Shown here piece after piece: positions 7,582 through 14,448 of a stretch of 32,506 nt of DNA. The notes under the pieces were generated by a model, which saw nothing but the letters and a program-made list of their open reading frames with translations, was not told the origin of the DNA and did no database searches. Each line of letters begins with the position of its first letter. The first letter of the stretch is position 1. Source of the DNA: Chloroflexota bacterium. Its GTDB lineage: Bacteria; Chloroflexota; Anaerolineae; UBA2200. The DNA lies in the NCBI GenBank assembly GCA_030607875.1, contig JAUWJD010000042.1:1-32506 (forward strand), written 5' to 3'. Made by a program: the position numbers and the translations under genes.

Positions 7582-8425
7582 ACAAGCAATGAGACCTCCG
7601 GGGTTTGAACCCACAGTGGCGATTGTGGTTCTGGCCCGCGATGAAGAGGCAAACATCACTGACTGCTTGCAGAGCGTTCACTGGGCAGACAATCTGTATG
7701 TGCTGCTAGATGCGCGCAGCACAGACCGCACAGTGGAGTTGGCACGCGAGGCTGGCGCAAAAGTGCGGCAGCGGCAATTCGTTAACTTTGCCGACCAACG
7801 AAACGCTGCATTGGTAATATTCGAAGCCGACTGGATACTCTTCGTTGATGCGGACGAACGTGGTACGTCCAGTCTTGGCCCAGAAGTGCGGCGAGTGATC
7901 CAAGACGGGGCAATGGCGGGCTGGTGGGTGCCCAGGCGCAACTACATCTGGGGCCGCTGGATTCGCCATGCTGGCTGGTATCCTGACTATCAGTTGCGCT
8001 TGCTCAAGCGGGGCCTGGCACGCTACGACCCGGCACGCGAGGTACATGAGGTAGTCATCTTGGACGGGCCGGAGGGCTACCTGGAGAACCCCCTGATCCA
8101 TTACAACTACGCTACGGTGCGCCAGTTTCTGCGCAAGCAGGACTATTATGCTGACTACGAGGCCAGGGTCCTGGTCCAACAGGGCATCCGGCCGAGATTG
8201 CACAACTGGTTCCTGCAGCCTCTGCGCGAGTTCCATCGTCGCTACTGGACCTTGCAGGGCTACAAGGATGGTGGCCACGGGCTGCTGCTGAGCTTGCTGA
8301 TGGGCTATTACACCTTCGTGGCCTACTGGCGGGCCAGGCGACTGTGGTCAGGCAGAGTGCACGAATTACACGCCTTGCCCTGGCGCAAAGACAGGGAACA
8401 AAAGCCGAACAACACGAATTCCTAA
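7574..8425 (+). CDS. Family 2 glycosyltransferase (WaaE/KdtX-like)
   Basis: A 283-residue GT2 enzyme overlapping the previous gene by eight bases. It begins its fold with TVAIVVLARDEEANITDCL, followed by LLDARSTDRTVELAREAGAKV and the DxD-like FVDADER (about residues 90-96). The segment FADQRNAAL and a later WYPDYQLRLLKR motif are typical of the WaaE/KdtX subgroup, which adds glucose or related sugars to lipopolysaccharide cores in Proteobacteria. A Chloroflexota cell would use it on another glycolipid or exopolysaccharide. The C-terminal third has a hydrophobic stretch, LLLSLLMGYYTFVAYW, that may associate with the membrane. Last gene of the operon. Confidence 0.87.
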   Translation: MSEQAMRPPGFEPTVAIVVLARDEEANITDCLQSVHWADNLYVLLDARSTDRTVELAREAGAKVRQRQFVNFADQRNAALVIFEADWILFVDADERGTSSLGPEVRRVIQDGAMAGWWVPRRNYIWGRWIRHAGWYPDYQLRLLKRGLARYDPAREVHEVVILDGPEGYLENPLIHYNYATVRQFLRKQDYYADYEARVLVQQGIRPRLHNWFLQPLREFHRRYWTLQGYKDGGHGLLLSLLMGYYTFVAYWRARRLWSGRVHELHALPWRKDREQKPNNTNS

Positions 8426-8447
8426 TGAGGAAGAATCTACAAACGAA

Positions 8448-8586
8448 TTACACGAACAGGATTCGTGTAAACTCCAAGGCCGCCTGGAGTTTGCCCACAG
8501 GTCGGAAAACGAGCATATTCATGGCTCTTGTTCCACTGCAGAGAGCACAGAGTGCGCTGAGAAGGCCTTTTCTTTGTGCTCTCTGC
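8448..8586. repeat. Three consecutive palindromes after the glycosyltransferase operon
   Basis: The 270-base gap 8426-8695 holds three hairpins and then a promoter: ttacacgaa/ttcgtgtaa (8448-8456 with 8462-8470, perfect), aaactcca/tggagttt (8469-8476 with 8485-8492, perfect) and gcagagagcacagag/ctttgtgctctctgc (8538-8552 with 8572-8586, 14 of 15). The first two may end the upstream transcript, though without a long T-run. The third belongs to a 'ctctgtg' type of dispersed spacer repeat. No gene is seen here. Confidence 0.6.
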
Positions 8587-8636
8587 GATTTCTGCATGCT
8601 CTGTGGTGAGATACGGGCAAACTCCAAGAACGCTGA

Positions 8637-8665
8637 TTGACCGCTTGCGGGCTTTGTGCTATACT
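8637..8665 (+). promoter_or_regulatory. Sigma70-type promoter of the HNH gene
   Basis: A -35 TTGACC (8637-8642) and a -10 TATACT (8660-8665) are 17 bases apart. Transcription would start near 8672, leaving a leader of only about 15-25 bases before the HNH gene. Confidence 0.75.
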
Positions 8666-8695
8666 CTGCGGCACGGTACGCAATGGATGGGATGT

Positions 8696-9208
8696 ATGAA
8701 TAACGCTGCTGTGTTGCTGCTCAATCAAAACTATGAACCGCTCAATGTGTGCAATCTGCGCCGTGCGATGATCATGATTCTAGGGGGGAAGGCGGAAACC
8801 CTGGAGAATGGACGTGGTTTTATCCATTCTGTGCAACGGGCCTGGCCCATTCCCTCGGTCATTCGTTTGAACTATATGATCCGCAGACCTTTGCCGCGCG
8901 TGCGTTTGTGCCGCAAGGAGGTCTTTCGCCGGGACAACTACACCTGCCAGTACTGTGGCCGGAAGACGCACAAGATGACGATGGACCACATGGTGCCGCG
9001 CTACCGGGGCGGACAGTATAGCTGGGGGAACCTGGTGAGTGCCTGCCCGGCCTGCAACCGGCGCAAGGGCGGCAAGACCCTGGCGCAAGCGAATATGCGA
9101 TTGCTGCGCCAACCCTTCGAACCAAGGCCAACTGGTCGGTACCTGTTCCAGGTCTACCTGGAGCACAACGGAGAATGGGAGAAATTTCTGCAAGGGTGGT
9201 GGGAATAA
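8696..9208 (+). CDS. HNH endonuclease family protein
   Basis: A 170-residue protein of the stand-alone HNH family widespread in Chloroflexota, Actinobacteria and cyanobacteria. The N-terminal part MNNAAVLLLNQNYEPLNVCN and the RRAMIMILGGKAE segment are the conserved lead-in. The C-terminal HNH fold has a zinc knuckle CQYCGRKTH (about residues 82-90), the catalytic DHMVPRYRGG, and CPACNRRKGGKTL. All four Cys ligands and the His are present, so it is probably an active nuclease or nickase; its cellular role is unknown. Starts at 8687 and 8696 are both possible; I prefer 8696 because the family begins at MNN and a GGATGGG lies just upstream. A strong promoter precedes it and a terminator follows. 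Confidence 0.88.
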   Translation: MNNAAVLLLNQNYEPLNVCNLRRAMIMILGGKAETLENGRGFIHSVQRAWPIPSVIRLNYMIRRPLPRVRLCRKEVFRRDNYTCQYCGRKTHKMTMDHMVPRYRGGQYSWGNLVSACPACNRRKGGKTLAQANMRLLRQPFEPRPTGRYLFQVYLEHNGEWEKFLQGWWE

Positions 9209-9235
9209 GCACCACGTGATAAGAGCATGGAGAAG

Positions 9236-9266
9236 GGGGCTCACTCCTCGGAGCGAGCCCCTTTTG
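9236..9266 (+). terminator. Rho-independent terminator after the HNH gene
   Basis: A GC-rich hairpin (ggggctcactcc / ggagcgagcccc with a short loop and one mismatch, 9236-9262) is followed by tttt. It lies 28 bases after the HNH stop, between convergent genes. Confidence 0.8.
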
Positions 9267-9285
9267 CTTCTTGCTGGGGCAGCGG

Positions 9286-9759
9286 TCAGGTGCCTAGCAG
9301 CTCCATGATTCTGGGATAGCCGCGCTCGATCAAGTCGGCCAGCTCGGTAGCAGTGTGACGGTATTCGGCAAGTGAGCCGCCGTAGGGGTCTGCAATATCG
9401 AAAGGCTTGCCGGCCATTTCGCTGAGCCGGTACACCTTGCCTTCGCTACGCCTCAGGTCACGAGCAATGATGTCAGCATGCCGTTTGGTCATTACCAGGA
9501 TCAGGTCCGCCTGATCGACATCTTGCTGAGTGAGGTTGCGGCCACGGTGTGTGTGGATGTCCAGGTCGTGCTCGCTCATGACCTGGCGGGCATAGGCACT
9601 CGCGGGTCGGTCCTCGAGAGCCCAGATGCCAGCAGAGCGGATGCGCACCCGCTCGTTTGCTTTCTCACCGAGTAGCTTGTCATAAAATAGAGCTGCAGCC
9701 ATAGGCGAGCGGCATACGTTGCCGGTGCAGACAAAGAACACGGTCTTCTTGGCGGGCAT
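9286..9759 (-). CDS. Low-molecular-weight protein-tyrosine (or arginine) phosphatase
   Basis: A 157-residue cytoplasmic phosphatase. The P-loop VCTGNVCRSPMA (about residues 10-21) holds the nucleophile Cys in CX5R, and the general acid Asp is in FDIADPYGGSLAEY (about 119-132). The fold and length match LMW-PTP and YwlE-type enzymes. In YwlE arginine phosphatases the residue two after Gly in the loop is Thr (GNT); here it is Val (GNV). Published work on that position suggests that bulky aliphatic residues favour phosphotyrosine, so I lean towards a tyrosine phosphatase, but this is inference. It lies between two terminator hairpins as a single gene. Confidence 0.88.
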   Translation of the reverse strand: MPAKKTVFFVCTGNVCRSPMAAALFYDKLLGEKANERVRIRSAGIWALEDRPASAYARQVMSEHDLDIHTHRGRNLTQQDVDQADLILVMTKRHADIIARDLRRSEGKVYRLSEMAGKPFDIADPYGGSLAEYRHTATELADLIERGYPRIMELLGT

Positions 9760-9794
9760 GTGGTGCTTGTTCCTCTAGTATGTGAGCGGACATG

Positions 9795-9829
9795 AAAATA
9801 GGGGCGTGATCTGGCCACGCCCCTATTTT
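9795..9829 (-). terminator. Terminator after the ribosome hibernation factor gene
   Basis: A perfect 14-bp inverted repeat (aaaataggggcgtg / cacgcccctatttt, seven-base loop) lies seven bases after the hpf stop. Read on the minus strand it ends in ATTTT, so it is a good rho-independent terminator. It also separates hpf from the phosphatase gene downstream. Confidence 0.85.
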
Positions 9830-9835
9830 GTTGCG

Positions 9836-10378
9836 CTAGGCGAGTTCGGGTTGCAGCAATCCGTAGTTGCCGTCACGACGACGGTAAAGGACGTTTATGG
9901 AATCGGCGCCGGGGTTGAAGAAGATGAAAAAGTCGTGCCCCAGCAGCTCCATCTGTTCGATGGCTTCTTCCTCGGTCATGGCGGTCACCGCGAATCGCTT
10001 GGTGCGGACAATGTGAGGTGACGTTTCTTCCTCGAGTGCTGCGGCTTGCGCAGCGGCAGCAGCCTGGGCGCGTGCGCGAACGCGCACCGGTTTCTCCTTA
10101 AATCGCTTGATTTGTCGCTGCAGTTTGTCGCGTACGGCGTCAATGGCCGCAAACATGTCGGCATTTCTTTCCTCTGCGCGGAGGATGGTGTTGTTGCTGC
10201 GCATCGTGACTTGTACGACCTGGCGATCCTGGCTGCTTTTGGCCTTTTGCGTCGAAAGCTCTACGCGGGTTTCGTCGATGCTGGGGAGGTAGCGGTCCAG
10301 CTTGCCGATCTTTCTCTCCACATAGTCCTTGAGCGACTCGCTGAGTTCCATGTTCTTGCCCTTGATGATCAGGTGCAT
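9836..10378 (-). CDS. hpf: Ribosome hibernation-promoting factor, long form
   Basis: A 180-residue protein that binds the 30S decoding centre and pairs 70S ribosomes into inactive 100S dimers in starving cells. The N-terminal domain MHLIIKGKNMELSESLKDYV and the KIGKLDRYLP segment match the S30AE/YfiA fold (residues 1-100). An Ala-rich linker (about 110-128) leads to a C-terminal dimerisation domain, IVRTKRFAVTAMTEEEAIEQ and LLGHDFFIFFNPG, so this is the long HPF type. The start at 10378 fits AAAGGAG upstream; the open frame runs further to 10483 but that part is leader. A near-consensus promoter and a terminator make it a single-gene unit. Confidence 0.94.
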   Translation of the reverse strand: MHLIIKGKNMELSESLKDYVERKIGKLDRYLPSIDETRVELSTQKAKSSQDRQVVQVTMRSNNTILRAEERNADMFAAIDAVRDKLQRQIKRFKEKPVRVRARAQAAAAAQAAALEEETSPHIVRTKRFAVTAMTEEEAIEQMELLGHDFFIFFNPGADSINVLYRRRDGNYGLLQPELA

Positions 10379-10497
10379 TTCGCGTTGCTCCTTTCTCCGT
10401 GTGGTTCTTGGACAGGCAAAGAAATGAGTATTGCAGGCTGGAGGAGCACGTGTGGTGCGCATGACTGGGGAGGAACAATACATGTCATTGTACTTTT

Positions 10498-10526
10498 ATT
10501 GTACCTCGTTTTGGGCTAATTGTCAA
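10498..10526 (-). promoter_or_regulatory. Near-consensus sigma70 promoter of hpf
   Basis: The minus strand shows TTGACA (10521-10526), a 17-base spacer and TACAAT (10498-10503). Transcription would start near 10491, giving a leader of about 110 bases before hpf. Confidence 0.85.
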
Positions 10527-10603
10527 CTGGGCATCGAAGAAGTATACACGGGCACCAGCGTGACCGTAGTGGCCTTGGGTGCACTTGACCACGTGAGGTG
10601 GAA

Positions 10604-11073
10604 TCACGCAAACCTGGGTATAGCCGTGGGCCACAGGAAGTCAATCAACAGATTGTGTGCTGTCTCCAATCCGATCAGACAATCGCTGGGCTCCAGCCGT
10701 GGGCAGGAGATGGTGGCCCGCCCGAGACGCTGTGTGAAATCCACCCTTTCGGCTGCGCCGCGGCCCAGGGGGCCGACAAAGGGAGACTGGAAGGTGTCCA
10801 GGCTCTGAGTGTGCATCTTGGTCACGTCGCGCGCGGCGTGGATCTCGTTGTTCATCACCACCAGCGCGCCCAGGCCGCGTGCCTCGCTGCTGCCGGCCAC
10901 GCGCACCGCGGCCAGCAGGTTGGCGATGCCTTTGTATCCCGGTTCAGAGGCCACGCGCATCGCTCCGGTGACCACCATCGGCTTTCCCCGGGCACTGGCA
11001 GGTCGAGCAGGTAGGCGGTCTCCTCCAGGCTGTCGGTACCGTGGGTGATGACTACGCCGTCGACTTTGGGCTT
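10604..11073 (-). pseudogene. L-asparaginase remnant
   Basis: A decayed fragment of a bacterial L-asparaginase (asparagine to aspartate plus ammonia). The upstream piece reads DGVVITHGTDSLEETAYLLD, which includes the catalytic HGTD(S/T) motif. The next frame gives MVVTGAMRVASEPGY, NLLAAVRVAGSSEARG and IHAARDVTKMHTQSLDTF, all diagnostic. The two frames join at a GGGG run (10986-10989), where one added G would restore the reading. The N-terminal catalytic Thr region is gone (a hairpin takes its place at 11076) and the C-terminal third ends after ISCPRLEPSDCLIGLE. So the gene is truncated at both ends as well as frameshifted and cannot make an active enzyme. Confidence 0.85.
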
Positions 11074-11075
11074 CA

Positions 11076-11106
11076 GAACCCCGTTTTCTGTGAGAAAACG
11101 GGGTTC
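11076..11106 (-). terminator. Perfect hairpin after the ferritin-like gene
   Basis: A 14-bp perfect inverted repeat (gaaccccgttttct / agaaaacggggttc, three-base loop) lies 37 bases beyond the stop of the ferritin-like gene. No long T-run follows on the minus strand, whereas the plus side is T-rich, so termination is plausible but not certain. It marks the point where the asparaginase homology is cut. Confidence 0.55.
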
Positions 11107-11142
11107 TTCCTTGTTCTTGTGTCTTCGTGTTCGATCAGCCTG

Positions 11143-11583
11143 CTAGAGCAGTCCTTCCAACTCGCGCTTGCGGGCAGCGCGCTTTTTGGCTGCCCTCTTG
11201 AACGCCCCTGGAATGGTTGCCAGCAGCGACTCGGACCTCTCCGCTACGTCCTGGTAAAAGGCGATAGTTTTGTCCTCAAGCGCGATGGCTGTCCGCAGCG
11301 CCTCTGGATAGCTGGCGCCTTCTGGCAGCGCCCATTCGATTTCATAGTCCTTCAGGTTTAGTCCCTGGAAGCAAAAACATGCTTCCAGAGCATCGCTGAT
11401 GGTCTCCTGATAGGTCCTGGTGATCCAGACTTTGTTCTTGTGGCTCTGCTTGACGGCTGCCATGAATGTGTCTGCGTGTTCTGTGAACCGCTCCGCCAAC
11501 TGCTCGTAGAACGCTGCGGAATCCTCCTCCAGTTGTTGGGAGAAGCTGATGACCGTGGCGGTAGTCAGGTTGATCTCCTCCAT
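11143..11583 (-). CDS. Ferritin-like (rubrerythrin-related) helical protein
   Basis: A 146-residue, mostly helical protein. The segments SFSQQLEEDSAAFYEQLAERF (about residues 14-34) and ALRTAIALEDKTIAFYQDVAERSESLL (about 95-121) are two similar helices of the type that carry metal ligands in rubrerythrins (E-x-x-A-x-x-F-Y). The usual ExxH pairs of a diiron site are not visible, so it may bind metal differently or not at all. The C-terminus is strongly basic (RAAKKRAARKRELEGLL). It starts one base after the mmsA stop (tgaGatg), so the two are translated together. Its role is unknown; protection or partnering of the dehydrogenase is only a guess from the arrangement. Confidence 0.7.
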   Translation of the reverse strand: MEEINLTTATVISFSQQLEEDSAAFYEQLAERFTEHADTFMAAVKQSHKNKVWITRTYQETISDALEACFCFQGLNLKDYEIEWALPEGASYPEALRTAIALEDKTIAFYQDVAERSESLLATIPGAFKRAAKKRAARKRELEGLL

Positions 11584-11584
11584 C

Positions 11585-13093
11585 TCAGAACCACCTCTGG
11601 ATCACCACTTTGCTCTCGGTAAAGAAGCGGACGATCTCCTGGCCCTGGCCGTGCAGCGTGCCGAAGAAGGAGTCCTTCATGCCGCTGAAGGGGAAGAAGG
11701 CCATCGGCGCAGCAATGCCCACGTTGATGCCGATGCTGCCGCACTCCACCTCGTACTGGAACTTGCGCGCCCATCTGCCGCTGTTTGTGAACAGCGAGGC
11801 TGCGTTGCCGAAGGGGTTGTCGTGGATCATGTCAATGGCCTGGTCCAGGGTCCTGGCTTTGATGATGGCCGCAACGGGGCCAAAGATCTCGTCCTGGGCA
11901 ATGACCATGTCCGGTGTGACATCCTCGAAGACAGTGGGGCCGATGAAGGCTGTGTCGGGCCAGTTGCCGATGATCTTGGGGTTCCGCCCATCTAGTCTGA
12001 GCTTGGCACCTTCTGCGATGCCCTTCTCAATGTAGCGGATGACCTTCTTTTTCTTCTCCCCATCGCGCAGCGGGCCCATCTGAATGGACTCGTCTAGCCC
12101 GTAGCCAATGCGTATGTTGGTAGCCGCTTGGACAAACATGTCCACGACCTTGTTGTAGAAGGCGTCGTACTCACGGTCGCTGAGACCCTCTCCAACGATC
12201 ACCAGGTTGGCATTGGCCAGGCAGCGCTGGCCGGTGTTGCCGAAGAAAGAGGTCATGCAGGAAGCGATGGTTCTCGGCAGGTCGGCGTCGGGCATGACCA
12301 CGGCAAAGTTCTTGGCACCGCACTGGGCAATGACTCGCTTGCCTGTTTCGCCGCACTGCTTGTAGACTACATCCTTGCCCACGGGAGTGGACCCGACGAA
12401 GCACACTCCCTTGATGTCAGGGTGCTGGAGCATGCTAGAAACGACGACTCGGCCCCCGTTGACCAGACTGTAAACGCCTGGAGGAATCCCTGCTTCCTCG
12501 GCCAGCTCGGCGATCTTGATCTGGCTGAGCGGGTCTTCGCTAGAGGGCTTGACCACAACGCAGTTGCCGGTGGCGATAGCATAGGGGACGAACCACAGCG
12601 GTACCATGAAGGGAAAGTTGAAAGGGCCGATGATGCCAAAGACGCCCAGCGGCTGGCGGATGAGGTACGCGTCGATGCCGCTGGCAATGTCCTCCAGGCT
12701 GGTGCCCAACATCAGCGATGGAATGCCAGTGGCTACTTCGACGTTCTCGATGCCGCGCCGGGTTTCGCCCCTCGACTCGTCGATGGTCTTGCCGTGCTCC
12801 ATCGTTTGGATCCTGCTCAGCTGCTCAAAGTTCTCCTCCAGCAGTGTCTTGAGCCTGAACAGGCATCGGGCTCGCGCCAGCGGCGGCGTCCGTCTCCAGT
12901 CGGGGAAGGCTTCTTTGGCTGCCTCCACCGCGGCGTCAAAATCCTCTCGGGTGGAGATGGGAACCCTGGCGACGACCTTCTGTGTGGTGGGGTTGACCAC
13001 GTCTTTCGATTCTCCTTCCGAGTCAACCCAGTCTCCATTGATGTAGTTCTGCAGTTGCAGCGTTTCTTTGATTGGTTCTTCCAAGATGGCCAT
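11585..13093 (-). CDS. mmsA: CoA-acylating methylmalonate-semialdehyde dehydrogenase
   Basis: A 502-residue ALDH6-family enzyme that converts methylmalonate (or malonate) semialdehyde to propionyl-CoA (or acetyl-CoA) with NAD and CoA, in valine and inositol breakdown. The diagnostic parts are YINGDWVDSE near the N-terminus, GIIGPFNFPFMVPLWFVPYA, FVGSTPVGKDV and the nucleophile Cys in GNTGQRCLANANL. Where other aldehyde dehydrogenases have the general-base Glu, this one has the AQCGAKNFAVVMPDAD segment, as expected for CoA-acylating family members. The ATG at 13093 has AAAGGAG ten bases upstream. Length is normal. A partial second copy lies just upstream at 13191-13653. Downstream the ferritin-like gene is coupled. 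Confidence 0.94.
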   Translation of the reverse strand: MAILEEPIKETLQLQNYINGDWVDSEGESKDVVNPTTQKVVARVPISTREDFDAAVEAAKEAFPDWRRTPPLARARCLFRLKTLLEENFEQLSRIQTMEHGKTIDESRGETRRGIENVEVATGIPSLMLGTSLEDIASGIDAYLIRQPLGVFGIIGPFNFPFMVPLWFVPYAIATGNCVVVKPSSEDPLSQIKIAELAEEAGIPPGVYSLVNGGRVVVSSMLQHPDIKGVCFVGSTPVGKDVVYKQCGETGKRVIAQCGAKNFAVVMPDADLPRTIASCMTSFFGNTGQRCLANANLVIVGEGLSDREYDAFYNKVVDMFVQAATNIRIGYGLDESIQMGPLRDGEKKKKVIRYIEKGIAEGAKLRLDGRNPKIIGNWPDTAFIGPTVFEDVTPDMVIAQDEIFGPVAAIIKARTLDQAIDMIHDNPFGNAASLFTNSGRWARKFQYEVECGSIGINVGIAAPMAFFPFSGMKDSFFGTLHGQGQEIVRFFTESKVVIQRWF

Positions 13094-13190
13094 GGCTGGT
13101 GCGCTCCTTTCATTCGAGGGGTTGGTCTTGGTGTATGGTACTCACATGGGCCACAATATACACCACGAGCAGCTCGCAGTCAAGCGCAGT

Positions 13191-13653
13191 GGCCGCGTTG
13201 CCGAAGGGGTTGTCGTGGATCATCTCAATGACCTGGTCCAGGGCCTGGCTTTGATGATGGCCGCAACGGGGCCAAAGATCTCTTCCTGGGCAATGACCAT
13301 GTCCGGTGTGACGTCTTCAAAGACGGCAGGCCCGAGGAAGGCGGTGTCGGGGTAGTCGCCCACGATCTGCGGATTGCGCCCATTGAGGGTCAGCCTGGCG
13401 CCTTCTTTGATGCCCTGCTCAATGTAGCTGAGGACCCGCTTCTTCTTGCCCTCGTTGCGCAGCGGGCCCATCTGAACCGATTCGTCCAGCCCATAGCCAA
13501 TGCGCATGCTGGAAGCGGCCTCGACGAACGCGTCCACGACCTTCTTGTAGAAGGCGTCGCCTTCACGGGCGGTGAGGCCCTCGCCGACAATCACCAGGTT
13601 GGCATTGGCCAGGCAGCGCTGGCCGGTATTGCCGTAGAAAGAGGTCATGCAGG
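13191..13653 (-). pseudogene. Partial duplicate of mmsA
   Basis: This stretch matches the middle to C-terminal portion of the neighbouring mmsA (11800-12262) almost base for base over long runs. It encodes MTSFYGNTGQRCLANANLVI through EIFGPVAAIIKAR, including the catalytic Cys. One base is missing near 13243 compared with mmsA (agggcctgg against agggtcctgg), which breaks the frame just before the IEMIHDNPFGNAA segment. Both ends of the homology are abrupt, with unrelated sequence beyond. There is no start region and no C-terminus. It is a remnant of a tandem copy or of a recombination event; the many synonymous differences suggest a diverged paralogue rather than a recent duplication. Confidence 0.88.
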
Positions 13654-13729
13654 GCGCGCTGGCACCCAGCGCTGACGGGCGATCGCAGATGTGCCGTTCT
13701 GCGGGCTCGCGGACGGTCAAGAGTGCTGG

Positions 13730-13774
13730 CTCTGTAACCTCTGTAACCTCTGTAACCTCTGTAACCTGTGTCAC
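13730..13774. repeat. Tandem repeat of 9 bases (ctctgtaac), about 5 copies
   Basis: Four exact copies of ctctgtaac (13730-13765) are followed by a degenerate fifth, ctgtgtcac. Read on the minus strand they would give Val-Thr-Glu repeats, but the open frame joins this to the mmsA fragment and is not a convincing gene. Related ctctgtagt words recur at 13876-13893. Confidence 0.85.
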
Positions 13775-14041
13775 CGTTGTTTGCGCTGGGGCACCCAGGG
13801 GGCGGTGAAGGTGAGTCTACACTGTGGTCTGTGTGGTCTCTATGATATGGGATGGGGGGCTGTGGGAGCAGTTTGCTCTGTAGTCTCTGTAGTATGTGTA
13901 CTATGTGTTGGCCGTGTAGGCTCTCAAGGCTGCGTGGCGTGTGGGCACCGCGGGGTGTTTGTGGCGATAGTAGGCATTGCCTAGTGACCGACAGACTCGG
14001 TTGCTCGAGTCGCAGTCAATTGGTCGTCAATAGGTGTTCTC
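13775..14041. other. G/T-rich low-complexity spacer
   Basis: No gene is visible. The plus strand from about 13810 to 13970 is rich in tgtgg, ctctgtag and tatgtg words, which looks like decayed copies of the adjacent 9-base repeat. After that comes the upstream flank of the tRNA-like gene. Confidence 0.5.
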
Positions 14042-14117
14042 GGGCCACAGGCGGGGCTTGCGCAGCTGCTGACTCTCAATCAGCGGGTTACAGGTTAGAG
14101 TCCTGTGCGGCTCACCA
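14042..14117 (+). tRNA. tRNA-Glu(CUC)-like gene, possibly degenerate
   Basis: A 76-base segment folds in exact canonical numbering. The acceptor is gggccac with gcggctc (one G-U pair, one mismatch at 6:67). The anticodon arm is gctga-ctctcaa-tcagc (anticodon CUC, positions 34-36), the variable loop is gggtt and the T arm is acagg-ttagagt-cctgt, followed by A73 and an encoded CCA. The D stem pairs at only three of four positions. The D loop lacks the usual A14 and G18-G19, and the T loop has A in place of C56, so the normal elbow contacts are lost. A good terminator follows 10 bases later, suggesting it is or was transcribed. It may be a divergent functional tRNA-Glu or a tRNA pseudogene. Confidence 0.6.
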
Positions 14118-14127
14118 GAAGCGCGAG

Positions 14128-14164
14128 GACGACCATCAGGCCAATGGCCTCTTGGTCGTCTTTT
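14128..14164 (+). terminator. Rho-independent terminator after the tRNA-like gene
   Basis: A long stem, gacgaccatcaggcc with ggcctcttggtcgtc around a three-base loop (two internal mismatches), is followed directly by tttt and a T-rich tail. It is well placed to end the tRNA-like transcript. Confidence 0.8.
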
Positions 14165-14448
14165 GTGTTTCCGACCAATTGATCTTCCCGCTCCGTGACC
14201 AATTGACTCCTCGTGCAAAGCCACTGCAATCAGCGGCCGGTGGCCCCCACCCGGTTGCGCGAGTTCATCAGTCGCGCCACAGCCGAACGTCACCCAGGAC
14301 TAGAGAGCTAGTGGCGAGGGAAGCAGTGCAGAGGGAACGCATGCGGGCGAGTTCAAGGGCGAGACAGGGTTAGCCCCGGAGGTGCTACGCGAAGGCGAAC
14401 GGCAGTCGACTGGACGGCGGCGGTTCACGGATCTGCGTTGGACTTCAG

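Larger units (their letters stand above)
14015..14207. repeat. Inverted repeats (gtcaattggtc) flanking the tRNA-like gene
   Basis: An 11-base element gtcaattggtc (14015-14025) has a perfect inverted copy gaccaattgac at 14197-14207 and a near copy gaccaattgatc at 14173-14184. The pair encloses the tRNA-like gene and its terminator. The arrangement could mark a small mobile cassette or an att-like site, or may be chance. Confidence 0.5.

Noticed and set aside
10379..10483. Longer N-terminus for hpf
   Set aside because: The family starts at MHLIIKGKN, and a good ribosome site lies directly upstream of 10378.
12128..13231. 367-codon plus-strand frame opposite mmsA
   Set aside because: Antisense of a conserved dehydrogenase gene with no family signal of its own.
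13730..13774. Possible CRISPR-like or protein-repeat array
   Set aside because: Units are 9 bases in direct tandem with no spacers; no cas gene is near.
13654..13774. N-terminal extension of the mmsA duplicate (Val-Thr-Glu repeats)
   Set aside because: It is a translation of the tandem repeat and has no relation to the dehydrogenase family.
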